A DNA stretch of 64,000 nucleotides from positions 1-64,000 of the forward strand of contig NZ_JAAOEO010000005.1 in NCBI RefSeq assembly GCF_011393025.1, read 5' to 3'. The DNA is from Neobacillus terrae. Its GTDB lineage: Bacteria; Bacillota; Bacilli; Bacillales; Cytobacillaceae. The position numbers and the translations under genes were made by a program. The notes beneath the pieces were generated by a model, which was not told the DNA's origin, did not search any database, and saw only the letters and a program-made list of their open reading frames with translations. Position 1 is the first letter of the stretch, and each line of letters starts with the position of its first letter. Below, piece by piece: positions 43,782 through 52,537 of this stretch.

Positions 43782-46700
43782 TTAATCAATAAATTCTATT
43801 TCTTTATTTGATTTAATGATTTGCTTTAGTTTATTAGAGAGAGTGTTAATATACGTGTCTACATCCTCTTCCGAACGAAGATTCCTCACCACAAGAAGCT
43901 CCGAGGCTTTTACCTTCTCCTTTTGAATAGTGGCAACGGTACTTCCACCATCTCTACCTTCAATAACAACAGGGGTTTGCTCTTCCTCTTTTTTCCTCTG
44001 CCACTCCTGAATTTCATGATTGATTGTCCGTTCATATGTCTCCTTGAAACTTGCACTTTGGGAAATAGTTGCGTCTACCTTATAAATATCAGCAAATGCT
44101 TCAACCTGGTTTAATAATTCATCGTAATAACGCTCAATGCTTTCCTTCGTTTCATTGGAAACACCATATTGTTTTGCTTTGAGAGAAAGGTAGTCATAGT
44201 CAACCTTGATTTTTTCCTTAGCATTTTTCCTTTTCTCTGAAAGGACATTTTCAATTTGTTCATCAATTTTCTTAATAATTTCTGGAATCAGCTTGATTTT
44301 TCCATATGGAACAGGATCAATTAAAACATCTTTTAATTGATTTGCGAATTTATTAGCGTCATCACCCATGAGATATGCTTTATTTTCTTCATGTTTGCTG
44401 ATAGCTAAAAGTCCTTTATCAAAGATATCCTTCTGATCAGTTTCAAAGAAGCTCTTTACATAAGTCATGTCTTCTTCCCAATAACTAAGATCTTTTTGTA
44501 GATCTTTCATTTTGGCAAAAAATGAAGCATTGTCTAATCCTTTATGGAATTCACCAAAATACTCCAACCCTTTATCAAGAAGGCTCAGACCAGGGTATTT
44601 TCTACCTTCGTAACGAACCTTAAATGCATTTATTTCAGTAACTTGTTTTTCAATAAGAGAACGAATTTCCTTTACCAACCCGTCTTCATCATCTGGCAAG
44701 TCTGTTTTATTAAAGACTTCTTTACAAACCTTCTTAGCTATTCTTATTAAGGCTTCATCTACTTTAACTCGTTTAAGGATAATCCCCTTATCAGATTCTG
44801 ATGTTTTTGTTAAAACCGTAACGATTATCCTTGCACTTTCCTCTGGCTCCAGATACTCAGAATTATAACGGAGACGAATTCTTTGTTCTTTTAATAATTC
44901 GGCAATTAGATACTGTATATCAAGGAGTCTCCATCCATAAGGTTTATCATTAAAGCGGTCTAATAGAATTTTCACTCGGACTTGCTTTTGAATGGAATCC
45001 TGCATAGTAATAAAATCAAAGATTTCTTTAATTGCTGATTCATTCGGATTTTGTTTTATATCAGTACCAAAAGTCAATTGCTCGTCTTTGCTACTTAAAA
45101 CAGAGATAAGCTCCCTCTCACTATCTAAGAAATCCTTAACATAGCCCAGTTTTGTATATACATTGTCAACCAGGGATTGCATGCCAGTATTGATTTTCTC
45201 TTTTACTGTTGAGCCTTTAATTTTTGCATCATCACCATTAATAAAGAACCTTCCACCTTTAATCGCATCCTCTAATAATTCACGGACTCTTCGTCTTCTT
45301 TCACGTATCTCTGCTTGCTTATTATTCAGTATGTTTTGAATGCTTTCTGGAAGCTGTGTAATATTCTTTTTCTTTCGGTACTCTTCAATTTTTATAACTT
45401 CTTCCATTTCCTCGGTATAAGATTCATTTCCACCGAGTTTAATGATTAGTTCACCGTTTCCAGAGGACATCATCATTAATTCTTGCTCAGATTTTCCATA
45501 GTGATCAGATAATGGCGAAAGAATATTGATTCCTATACTTGCTGTTTGGTTTCCGTAATTCTTTTCATCCATTTTCTGATTATAGGAAAATGAATAAACA
45601 TTGGAATAGCGATACTTCTTTTCATCATAAAGATCTTGGAAGATATAATTTGCAAGTTCTCTTTTAATTAAATCTTCATCAATATTGATCGCTTTTATTT
45701 CTCGGTTGATATCCTGTTCGTCATCCGTAAGGAAGATAAAGTAGTCCCCATTCTTTTGAACAAGGGTTTGAGAAATGAGCTTTCTTAGGGACACTTTGAT
45801 TTTTTCTTTCAGTTCCAATTTATCTTCTTCAATACTTGTTACCATGAGCGTAGCAATATTTTCGATATTTGCGGGAAGCTCTTTAATGTATTTAATCATG
45901 AACAGCACTTTCAATAAGTTCATATTAAATTCGTCATCTTTTAGAGCAGGGTTTTCATATGCACCCTCAATCACTCTTGAAATGGAAGGGTTAAGGAATT
46001 CCTTGATTGTATCGTAAAAAGCATAGAATGGAATTAAAATTCCTTCTTCTGCATCCTTATAGCGTAGTCCCGCCTCTTTAAATGCAGATAACATGGAACG
46101 TTCACCTTCTGATAAATGCTTACCAGATGAACCATGTCGTCTTACTTGTTCAAAAACATTTTGCAAAAGTTTAAATTGATATGGAATAAACGGGTAAACA
46201 TCAGAAAATTCCCTTTCATTTTCGAATCCTCTTAAATCTGCCGTACTTTCTTTGAAACTAATCAAGTTCTTCAATATTGCACTTTTTTCTGGATAAATTA
46301 ATCTGAGCTTATCATTAGCAAAATCTTTCTTTAGAAGGATACGTTTTTTGATTACTTCATCAACGGAAATAGAGGAAAGTGATAATCTTGTATCAAAACG
46401 ACCTTGAATGCGGGAGAAATCATCTCCCTTTACCTTCACGATACTATCTATGCTCTCCTGGGAAGTTACCATGATCCAAACACGACCTTGGCAATGGGTT
46501 CCTAAGTCCTCAGCAACAGTTTGGAGGTTAAGCATAAGACTACGGCTATCGCCAATGAACTGCCCAATTTCATCCACCAAAAAGACAAGATGAAAGTTTT
46601 TGCCCTTTAGATCGATATATTCCTTAACATCTTTGGCAAACTTCTCTATACTGATTTCAAAATTATTTACTCCATGTTCGAACCAATTTCGAGCAGACTC

Positions 46701-47357
46701 CTCAGACATATCCGTAACCTCTGTTAAGGCTCCGATTACAAAGTCAGCGTCAAAATAGAACGTGTTTCGTCGCTCAACCCACTCTTCGCCAGAAAGTGCC
46801 TTAAACTCGTCTTTAAATTGCTCGTAGACACCTTTTTGATCTAAATATTTTTCCATTTCCGCTACGCCAGGAATATCTCCAAAGTATCCCCGATGTTCAT
46901 AGAAGACTTTCATGAAAACACGCAGAATGGCATCCTCTTTAGACTTACTGTCCATTGAGGCTTTAGAATCAATATTGAAAAGAATAACCTCTGTTTCCAC
47001 ATCAGCCGTACGATTCATGTTTGCCAGTATTAATGGATCTTGTAGTTTATCTTGGAAAAATTCAATTGCCTTTTTATTTTTTACCTTCTTATTTTCAAGC
47101 AGGTAAGCAAGTATTTTTAAGAAGTGCGATTTACCGCTACCAAAGAAGCCTGAAATCCAGACACCCATTTTATCAGTTACGCCATCTATCCCTTTTTGAT
47201 AAGTCTCATAAAACTTAGATAAGTGCTTATTTAGCTCCCTTGTAACAACATATTCATCAAGCTCCTGATAAATATTGTCTTCATCTGTCTGAGCAACTTT
47301 AATAACTCCTCGTATGTCCCTCTCAATATCTTTCTGAAACATGTCCTTAATGATCAT
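43782..47357 (-). CDS. brxC: BREX ATPase BrxC
   Basis: The 1191-residue protein has Walker A GFFGSGKS at residues 70-77 and Walker B FLVDEIGQF at about 259-267. Long coiled-coil and winged segments follow up to the C-terminus. Length and motif placement are those of BrxC, the large ATPase of BREX related to Orc/DUF499-type proteins. The ATG at 47357 has GAGGGGG eight bases upstream, inside the end of brxB. The stop lies 16 bases before pglX. It likely powers DNA engagement by the BREX complex. Confidence 0.95.
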   Translation of the reverse strand: MIIKDMFQKDIERDIRGVIKVAQTDEDNIYQELDEYVVTRELNKHLSKFYETYQKGIDGVTDKMGVWISGFFGSGKSHFLKILAYLLENKKVKNKKAIEFFQDKLQDPLILANMNRTADVETEVILFNIDSKASMDSKSKEDAILRVFMKVFYEHRGYFGDIPGVAEMEKYLDQKGVYEQFKDEFKALSGEEWVERRNTFYFDADFVIGALTEVTDMSEESARNWFEHGVNNFEISIEKFAKDVKEYIDLKGKNFHLVFLVDEIGQFIGDSRSLMLNLQTVAEDLGTHCQGRVWIMVTSQESIDSIVKVKGDDFSRIQGRFDTRLSLSSISVDEVIKKRILLKKDFANDKLRLIYPEKSAILKNLISFKESTADLRGFENEREFSDVYPFIPYQFKLLQNVFEQVRRHGSSGKHLSEGERSMLSAFKEAGLRYKDAEEGILIPFYAFYDTIKEFLNPSISRVIEGAYENPALKDDEFNMNLLKVLFMIKYIKELPANIENIATLMVTSIEEDKLELKEKIKVSLRKLISQTLVQKNGDYFIFLTDDEQDINREIKAINIDEDLIKRELANYIFQDLYDEKKYRYSNVYSFSYNQKMDEKNYGNQTASIGINILSPLSDHYGKSEQELMMMSSGNGELIIKLGGNESYTEEMEEVIKIEEYRKKKNITQLPESIQNILNNKQAEIRERRRRVRELLEDAIKGGRFFINGDDAKIKGSTVKEKINTGMQSLVDNVYTKLGYVKDFLDSERELISVLSSKDEQLTFGTDIKQNPNESAIKEIFDFITMQDSIQKQVRVKILLDRFNDKPYGWRLLDIQYLIAELLKEQRIRLRYNSEYLEPEESARIIVTVLTKTSESDKGIILKRVKVDEALIRIAKKVCKEVFNKTDLPDDEDGLVKEIRSLIEKQVTEINAFKVRYEGRKYPGLSLLDKGLEYFGEFHKGLDNASFFAKMKDLQKDLSYWEEDMTYVKSFFETDQKDIFDKGLLAISKHEENKAYLMGDDANKFANQLKDVLIDPVPYGKIKLIPEIIKKIDEQIENVLSEKRKNAKEKIKVDYDYLSLKAKQYGVSNETKESIERYYDELLNQVEAFADIYKVDATISQSASFKETYERTINHEIQEWQRKKEEEQTPVVIEGRDGGSTVATIQKEKVKASELLVVRNLRSEEDVDTYINTLSNKLKQIIKSNKEIEFID

Positions 47358-47379
47358 ACTGTTTTCCCCCTCTTTTTCT

Positions 47380-47946
47380 CTAATCAACTAATGGAAATGC
47401 TCTGTAATAATTATCATCCTTAAACTTATTAAATAATTGAAGTGACTGACCGTCATATCTTCCAGGGAAGAACATAATAACTGGAATTTTATCAATCACT
47501 TCTTGTAGATTATTTAGAATCGTGTGTGATCGAACAAATGGATACACCTTGCCCACACCTGTAATAAACACAACATTATTATCGTCTATTTGTTCTTTTA
47601 TTTTTTTCAAAAAGACATCGGGTTTAGCAAAGGTTGTCATTGCTTTAAATAAAGCATCCTTCCCCTGCTTTTCTTCCACTTGAAATACACGATCAAAAAT
47701 TCGTTTCTCTTGTGCAATTTCAAGCAACATTTTATATAAATCAAATTCGATAATCTTGCGGCCAGAGCGTTCATAATTGAATTCCTTCTTGATATGCTTC
47801 ACGTAATCACGAACCACTAATTCCTCATTCGGTTCGTAATCGAAGATATAAAAACTGATCTCATTCCCAAGTCCTCGGCCTTGTATAAACTTATCCTCTT
47901 TGATTTTTGGGATAATCTTGTCCAATCTACGATTAATATTCGCCAT
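47380..47946 (-). CDS. brxB: BREX protein BrxB (DUF1788)
   Basis: The 188-residue protein fits DUF1788: NEISFYIFDYEPNEELVVRD near the start, NNVVFITGVGKVYPFVRSHT and IPVIMFFPGRYDGQSLQLF in the second half. BrxB is a small partner of PglZ in type 1 BREX. The ATG at 47946 has AGGA eight bases upstream, and an in-frame start 21 bases earlier lacks a good site. Its stop lies just upstream of brxC, whose ribosome site falls in the intergenic bases. Confidence 0.92.
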   Translation of the reverse strand: MANINRRLDKIIPKIKEDKFIQGRGLGNEISFYIFDYEPNEELVVRDYVKHIKKEFNYERSGRKIIEFDLYKMLLEIAQEKRIFDRVFQVEEKQGKDALFKAMTTFAKPDVFLKKIKEQIDDNNVVFITGVGKVYPFVRSHTILNNLQEVIDKIPVIMFFPGRYDGQSLQLFNKFKDDNYYRAFPLVD

Positions 47947-47959
47947 ATTTCTAATCCTT

Positions 47960-48556
47960 TCACTCACCCATTGCTTTCAAATAAGCCGTATCACCAATAT
48001 AGACAAGGTGACGTTTTAAATTCTCATCAAATAACAACCTATTTAGCTCACCTGTTTTTTTATCCTTTAACAAGCCAGCCTCATACAGTAATTTCATATA
48101 AACCTGTTTTAATTTATTTATTGTAAGTTCAGTCCATTTTGCCATTTTGTCATCTTGCTCCGCTTTAGAAATAAAGAATACGTTCAAATCTTTCTTTTCA
48201 AGCAGATAATTATTTGCGTCCAGCTTCTCTCTAATTACTTCGTTCATAAATTCAAAGAAAAGCCTATCTGTCTTCATAATGGCATACAAGTTTATAACCT
48301 TACCCTCTTCTAATGGACTACTTAATACCCACTCCTGCAGTTGATTATCTAAAGCATTAGCCCTTCTAATGACAGATGGTACAATGCGTTTAAGACTGGA
48401 AGTGAATTTATATTCGAAGACATTCTCCTCGATAACCTTCTTCTTTATTTCACTATCTAACAGCCCTTGTCTTTTGAGCTTCAGCACTTTCTTTAATTCG
48501 TACAATAAAAAAGAAGCCCCAGTGAGTGTTGCACTATAATCCAATTCTTTAGTCAT
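47960..48556 (-). CDS. brxA: BREX protein BrxA (DUF1819)
   Basis: The 198-residue protein begins MTKELDYSATLTGASFLLYE and continues KRIVPSVIRRANALDNQL and KTDRLFFEFMNEVIREKL, all as expected for DUF1819/BrxA, a small DNA-binding helical protein of type 1 BREX. The ATG at 48556 is chosen because the protein then starts where the family normally starts. GGAAGG lies ten bases upstream. It overlaps the reading of the small upstream gene only in the longer, unlikely version, and is followed by brxB in the same operon. Confidence 0.92.
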   Translation of the reverse strand: MTKELDYSATLTGASFLLYELKKVLKLKRQGLLDSEIKKKVIEENVFEYKFTSSLKRIVPSVIRRANALDNQLQEWVLSSPLEEGKVINLYAIMKTDRLFFEFMNEVIREKLDANNYLLEKKDLNVFFISKAEQDDKMAKWTELTINKLKQVYMKLLYEAGLLKDKKTGELNRLLFDENLKRHLVYIGDTAYLKAMGE

Positions 48557-48582
48557 GCCTCCAAATCCTTCCACAACAAGTG

Positions 48583-48834
48583 TCAATTCTCGATACAATC
48601 AACACTTTTTAAAATTCGTTCAACTATTTCAAGCCTTCTCTTTCCACATTGTTGCCTTAATACTGTAGTAAAAGAACCATCCTTTAACAATTTATTTGGA
48701 TTGTTTATGCAAATATCGGAAATAGACCTGATGAGAACATCTTCGTTAATTTCGTTTTCCCAATAAGAATCAATTACTAAGTTTAAAGAAGCAGCAAGCT
48801 CTCTCTGTGTTTTGTAAAAAAGTTTGATCTTCAA
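48583..48834 (-). CDS. TIGR04540-like small protein leading the BREX operon
   Basis: The 83-residue protein (KIKLFYKTQRELAASLNLVI, then IRSISDICINNPNKLLKDG and VLRQQCGKRRLEIVERIL) has the layout I associate with the TIGR04540 family of small helical proteins seen at the head of BREX loci. GAGGTG lies six bases before the TTG at 48834, better than the GTG that forms part of that site. It ends 26 bases before brxA. Its basic C-terminal helix (GKRRLEIVERIL) could bind nucleic acid. A regulatory role would suit its first position but is unproven. Confidence 0.72.
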   Translation of the reverse strand: MKIKLFYKTQRELAASLNLVIDSYWENEINEDVLIRSISDICINNPNKLLKDGSFTTVLRQQCGKRRLEIVERILKSVDCIEN

Positions 48835-48934
48835 AAATATCACCTCAAAATAGAAAACATCTCATGTCTTACTCTACTCTTACTCTATTTATATTTTATT
48901 CTTCTATTTATCGAAATGCAAAGTGAGATTTTGA

Positions 48935-48970
48935 TTCTTTTATAAAGACTAATTGTCTTTTTCAAAGATT
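48935..48970 (-). promoter_or_regulatory. Candidate BREX promoter with internal palindrome
   Basis: On the minus strand TTGAAA and a TATAAA/TAAAAG box lie 16-17 bases apart. Between them AAAGAC (plus 48944-48949), a 5-base spacer and GTCTTT (48955-48960) form a palindrome. A repressor bound there would block the promoter. Confidence 0.5.
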
Positions 48971-49197
48971 TATTTTTTTGAGTATTTCGTTAAACTTAAT
49001 TTCAGACTCTTAAATAACTTTATATGTTTGCACTTACTCTTTAATTATTAATATCAGTTTTCCACTGCGATAGGCAAAATAGCAAAGTGGACTAGATATT
49101 CCGCCTAATTCTTTCAGGTTTAAATAGCTCACTTACTTTAACAACAATAGCAATTTTCTGTCAGGCATAGGATTCTTGTACAGCTATGTTTTGAGAA

Positions 49198-49307
49198 TTA
49201 AAAAGGGAAAGCAGCCTTATCGGCGTGCTCTCCCAGACTGTTTGAATAAATGTGGGTATGCTTGTTTATATTATTTAAGTAATGCCTCTTTGGTAGCTTT
49301 TCTTAAA
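49198..49307 (-). pseudogene. Relic of the 3' end of a small gene also present at 54.5 kb
   Basis: On the minus strand the frame LRKATKEALLK-stop-YKQAYPHLFKQ closely parallels the C-terminus of the protein encoded at 54499-54744 (KRKAAKKALIKLYNQAYPQLF). The hairpin after the gene (GGGAAAGC / GCTCTCCC) is also conserved in position. The copy has no upstream part, one internal stop and an extended end. Sequence 48970-49197 around it holds no other feature. Confidence 0.65.
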
Positions 49308-49400
49308 TAGAAAGGAATAAACGCATTTAGAAAACTTTTTGAGACAGTAATATCTAATCTGTATGGATTGGTCTTTTAGAGCCCAGAGTCCAAATACAGA

Positions 49401-49653
49401 GTAATCAGCAACACCAATGCCAACAAGTTCTTACAAAAAACTTTAAAAGAACTTGGTATTAATCAAATAACGATGCATGGATTAAGGCACATTCATGCAA
49501 GTGTCATATTATATAAGAAAGTTGACATTAATTATGTTAGTGAACGCCTGGGGCACAGCAATATAAAAACCACTTATAAGTGCTATTCTTACGTGATTAA
49601 GGAACTGCGGGTGGAAACGAGAAACTGACGATTGAAGCCTTTGAAAAGATGTA
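49401..49653 (+). pseudogene. Tyrosine recombinase/integrase C-terminal relic
   Basis: The frame NANKFLQKTLKELGINQITM, then HGLRHIHASVILYKKVDINY and VSERLGHSNIKTTYKCYSYV, is the catalytic half of a phage-type integrase. It includes HGLRH (Arg of the active site), LGH and the region of the nucleophile Tyr. There is no start codon and the N-terminal domains are missing. After ELRVE one A is missing, so the tail reads on in another frame as NEKLTIEAFEKM to TAG 49651-49653. It marks an old mobile element next to the BREX operon. Confidence 0.75.
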
Positions 49654-50469
49654 GTTTCTGTCGAAATTGAAATTAATGTGGTTTATGATATAAAAGGTGT
49701 CCGCGCTTGAAAACCAGCATCATTCTCAGTTATCCTCAGTAATGCAGCAGCTAATTAAATACGTGTAAGAAAAAGTAACTCACTCACTTAGAGGGTAGGT
49801 GGGTTCTTTTTTTTATGACTATTCTATTATGTACGTATAATAACTAACAATGTGCAACCATACGTATTAAATTTATCTTAGAAAGGAACACAGTAGTCCT
49901 CATTAATTTACATTATTCGTAAAATACTCATTAAAGCAATATTCAACTTCTTGCAACCAACTCCTAGGAGTAACGCCACTTCCTCTTTGCAAAGGATGCT
50001 TAAACTTAATATAATCTTCTCCAGATTTTCCTAAAACTACTTTATCATGTGGTAATGTGAAAAACTCCGTATTGTTAGCGAGCAATTAGGCTTATGATTT
50101 TCCACAAACAGGCCCGTTTGTGGAATATAATTCATTACCTATTTATGATAAGTTTTACCTTGACATGTCTAATTGAGGTTCAGCACTATGAAAAATTTCA
50201 TTTTTCTTTTAAAACCAATTCCCTCATTAACTTGTTGGGGAGTAAAGATTAAAAAAAGAGGAAGTGCTTTTTTGCAGCCCTATCCCCATACTTTTTTTAT
50301 TAATATTACTTCTTTAGCAACTCTATCCCTAATTTATAATTACCCGTAGCATTCTGCATCTAACTAAAAAATTCTTGGTAGTTCGCACTAGTAATGTTTT
50401 ATCTCCTATCACACTCGTATCATTTGCATTTATTTTTGTATTACAATTAGGTTAAATCAACTTATTTTC
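49654..50469. other. Gene-poor stretch
   Basis: No convincing gene. A 60-codon minus-strand frame at 49903-50085 (beginning at a TTG straight after a stop, no ribosome site) may be the tail of a lost gene. A perfect 10-bp inverted repeat (TTCCACAAAC / GTTTGTGGAA, 50100-50125) and T runs near 49810 are the only structured signals. Confidence 0.4.
50100..50125. other. Perfect 10-bp inverted repeat
   Basis: TTCCACAAAC and GTTTGTGGAA flank a 6-base loop (AGGCCC). Without a T run it is not a clear terminator. It could be an operator or the trace of an element end. Confidence 0.5.
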
Positions 50470-52239
50470 CTAAATTAAACCTTTTCTCTTTAACTCTTCA
50501 ATCATCTTTAATTCTTCAGCGGTTGGAACTGGTGATTGTACTAGTTGAACTGGAAAGTCAGGTTGATTTAACCCCCAATCATTTAGTAAGTTTAGCAACT
50601 CGTCAGAAATCCGAATATCTCTTTCTCGAATTTCATTTAGCCCCCAATCATTATGTTGCTCAGCAAGGTCAAGTAATATCTGGACTTTTGATTTCTTGTA
50701 ACTTTCTTGTTTCTTTTTAAAGTAGCCATTACTTGCAATAATGTTCAACTTTTTCTCAAACGGAATCTTATTCCCTATATGTTCCACTAACTCTTTTACT
50801 TCTTCATCGGAATTGCTTGGAAAATAACTTGATTGCCATTTCTGAGGAAGAATATGCTCTATTTCCCACTTTTCTGGAAGGAGTTCCGTTTGGCTTTGAT
50901 AAGCAAGAATTTTCAATAACATACGAACAGTATTACGGTGAGCCGTCTTAAGCTTCCCTTTTAATTCCTGTTCATCTACTATAGCGAAATCAAATGTTGG
51001 CGTAGGCGATTTAATAATTTCAGAGTTTAAATTCAAGATCCCTCGCTTAACAGCATTTATAGTTGGCGTAACTATATACCGAGCCGCCAAAACTGCGAGT
51101 AGTTTCTTGAGAAATTTCAAGAAATGTTCTTCAAAATCTTGTGAACCATGATATTTAAGATAGTAAATTACTACTGGATACTTCCAAAATTCATTTGGAT
51201 ACGAAGATAACCCATCGAGTACTTTTTTAATTTCTATATTTTTCGACCAGTCTTCATCCTCGATTTCCACACGGTTATTAACTACAAGCCATAAGTTAAG
51301 CAGCGAATTCAGGTTGTTCATCACGTCCTTTTTATATAACTGCTCAAAATTATTCCTTGAGTAGTATTTCCTTATCCCTGGTGTCGTTGTATTTCTATCG
51401 TTTTCTAACGCTCTCAAATAAAACATATAATAATAAAATAACTTTTGGATACTTTCATTTGCATTTGTAGCTTCGTAATCTAGTTGTTGCCACTGTTCAA
51501 TAAAAACTGCTTTCCCTTCAGCATCCAAGTTATTATAGATCTTTGCTTTAAAAATATCTGCATCAGATAAAGCTAGTCCTCTATCATTCAATGTTGAGAA
51601 AATTGTTAAAGCCGTATCTTGTGAATCTGCGGTAATTGGTAATAAGATCGCTTTGTTTAATACATTTCGGATGAACCAGAAAAACAACTCTGGCTCATTC
51701 GAAGCATAATTCTCTATTAGTTCTGTAAATAATTTGTAATTTAACGAATAGTTATCTTTGGCACCTTCTTCAATAGCGCCACTTATAAGAATGTTGGCGA
51801 AAGTTTTGTTCCCTTCATCCCCCATTACTCTAGATTCAATAAGAGTTTTTTCGTAATCAACCTCAGCAGTTAATTCATCCTGTTCCCAAAGTGCCGATTC
51901 AATCTGTCCCTTAAAATTCTTCACTTCTTTTGTTTCTGTCATTGAATTGAGCTTTGAGTAAAGCGCTCTAAGCAATAGAAACAAAGAAGTGATTCGCTGT
52001 TGACCATCTATTATTTCCTGTTCATTGTTCTCATTTTCGTAAGAAACAATTGTTCCCAAAAAATAAGTGCTTTCATTATCATTTTCCGTATACTCTACTA
52101 AATCATCAAAGAGCGTTTGAATTTGTTCCTCAGACCAAGCATATGGACGTTGATACTCAGGTATAATAAATTTATTAACTTTACCTGTCTCTAACAACTG
52201 TTTGACACTCTGTTTGTTCACTTCAATTGTTGTAGCCAT
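50470..52239 (-). CDS. DUF262/DUF1524 protein, GmrSD-like restriction enzyme
   Basis: The 589-residue protein has an N-terminal DUF262 domain with IPEYQRPYAW and the DGQQR motif at residues 78-82, which hydrolyses nucleotides. A C-terminal DUF1524 domain has the HNH-type motif EIEHILPQKW at about 460. This is the single-chain GmrSD layout, a type IV-like system against phages with modified DNA. Such proteins also partner with phosphorothioate systems, but no dnd or ssp genes are seen. GGAGAA precedes the ATG. The C-terminal end carries a short internal duplication, NDWGLN twice. It is a separate unit from BREX. Confidence 0.88.
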   Translation of the reverse strand: MATTIEVNKQSVKQLLETGKVNKFIIPEYQRPYAWSEEQIQTLFDDLVEYTENDNESTYFLGTIVSYENENNEQEIIDGQQRITSLFLLLRALYSKLNSMTETKEVKNFKGQIESALWEQDELTAEVDYEKTLIESRVMGDEGNKTFANILISGAIEEGAKDNYSLNYKLFTELIENYASNEPELFFWFIRNVLNKAILLPITADSQDTALTIFSTLNDRGLALSDADIFKAKIYNNLDAEGKAVFIEQWQQLDYEATNANESIQKLFYYYMFYLRALENDRNTTTPGIRKYYSRNNFEQLYKKDVMNNLNSLLNLWLVVNNRVEIEDEDWSKNIEIKKVLDGLSSYPNEFWKYPVVIYYLKYHGSQDFEEHFLKFLKKLLAVLAARYIVTPTINAVKRGILNLNSEIIKSPTPTFDFAIVDEQELKGKLKTAHRNTVRMLLKILAYQSQTELLPEKWEIEHILPQKWQSSYFPSNSDEEVKELVEHIGNKIPFEKKLNIIASNGYFKKKQESYKKSKVQILLDLAEQHNDWGLNEIRERDIRISDELLNLLNDWGLNQPDFPVQLVQSPVPTAEELKMIEELKRKGLI

Positions 52240-52324
52240 TGTCTATTCTCCGTTCTGTACCTTTATTTTGCATTTAATTATTCTTTGATTAAACAATGAT
52301 CTTATTGACATTACTTTCGATAAA

Positions 52325-52513
52325 GTTTCAACGATTTTCATGGTCATCACCATTCTTCGAGAACCATAGATTCCTTACACTTTCTCATGAAGAGCTTTCA
52401 TCTCTTTTATAATCTCTGCGTTCTATATTTCGTGTAATGAAGGTGTGTGTTTTAGCCATCTAAGGTAAGCTGCACGTGTTATACCAGCGATTTTACAGAG
52501 TGAGATAAGATAA
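52325..52513 (-). pseudogene. IS3 family transposase OrfB N-terminal relic
   Basis: The leftward frame LCKIAGITRAAYLRWLKHTP, SLHEI-stop-NAEIIKEMKALHEKV, stop, GIYGSRRMVMTMK matches the first 60 or so residues of IS3-type OrfB proteins with two stop codons. Nothing downstream of it remains. It sits in the 298-base gap between the GmrSD-like gene and the next protein gene, evidence of past IS activity in the island. Confidence 0.72.
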
Positions 52514-52537
52514 TACTAAAGCCTTTTATATACAGCT

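Noticed and set aside
49903..50085. 60-codon minus-strand frame
   Set aside because: It starts with a TTG directly after a stop and has no ribosome site. It may be the tail of a lost gene, so it is only noted in the gap entry.
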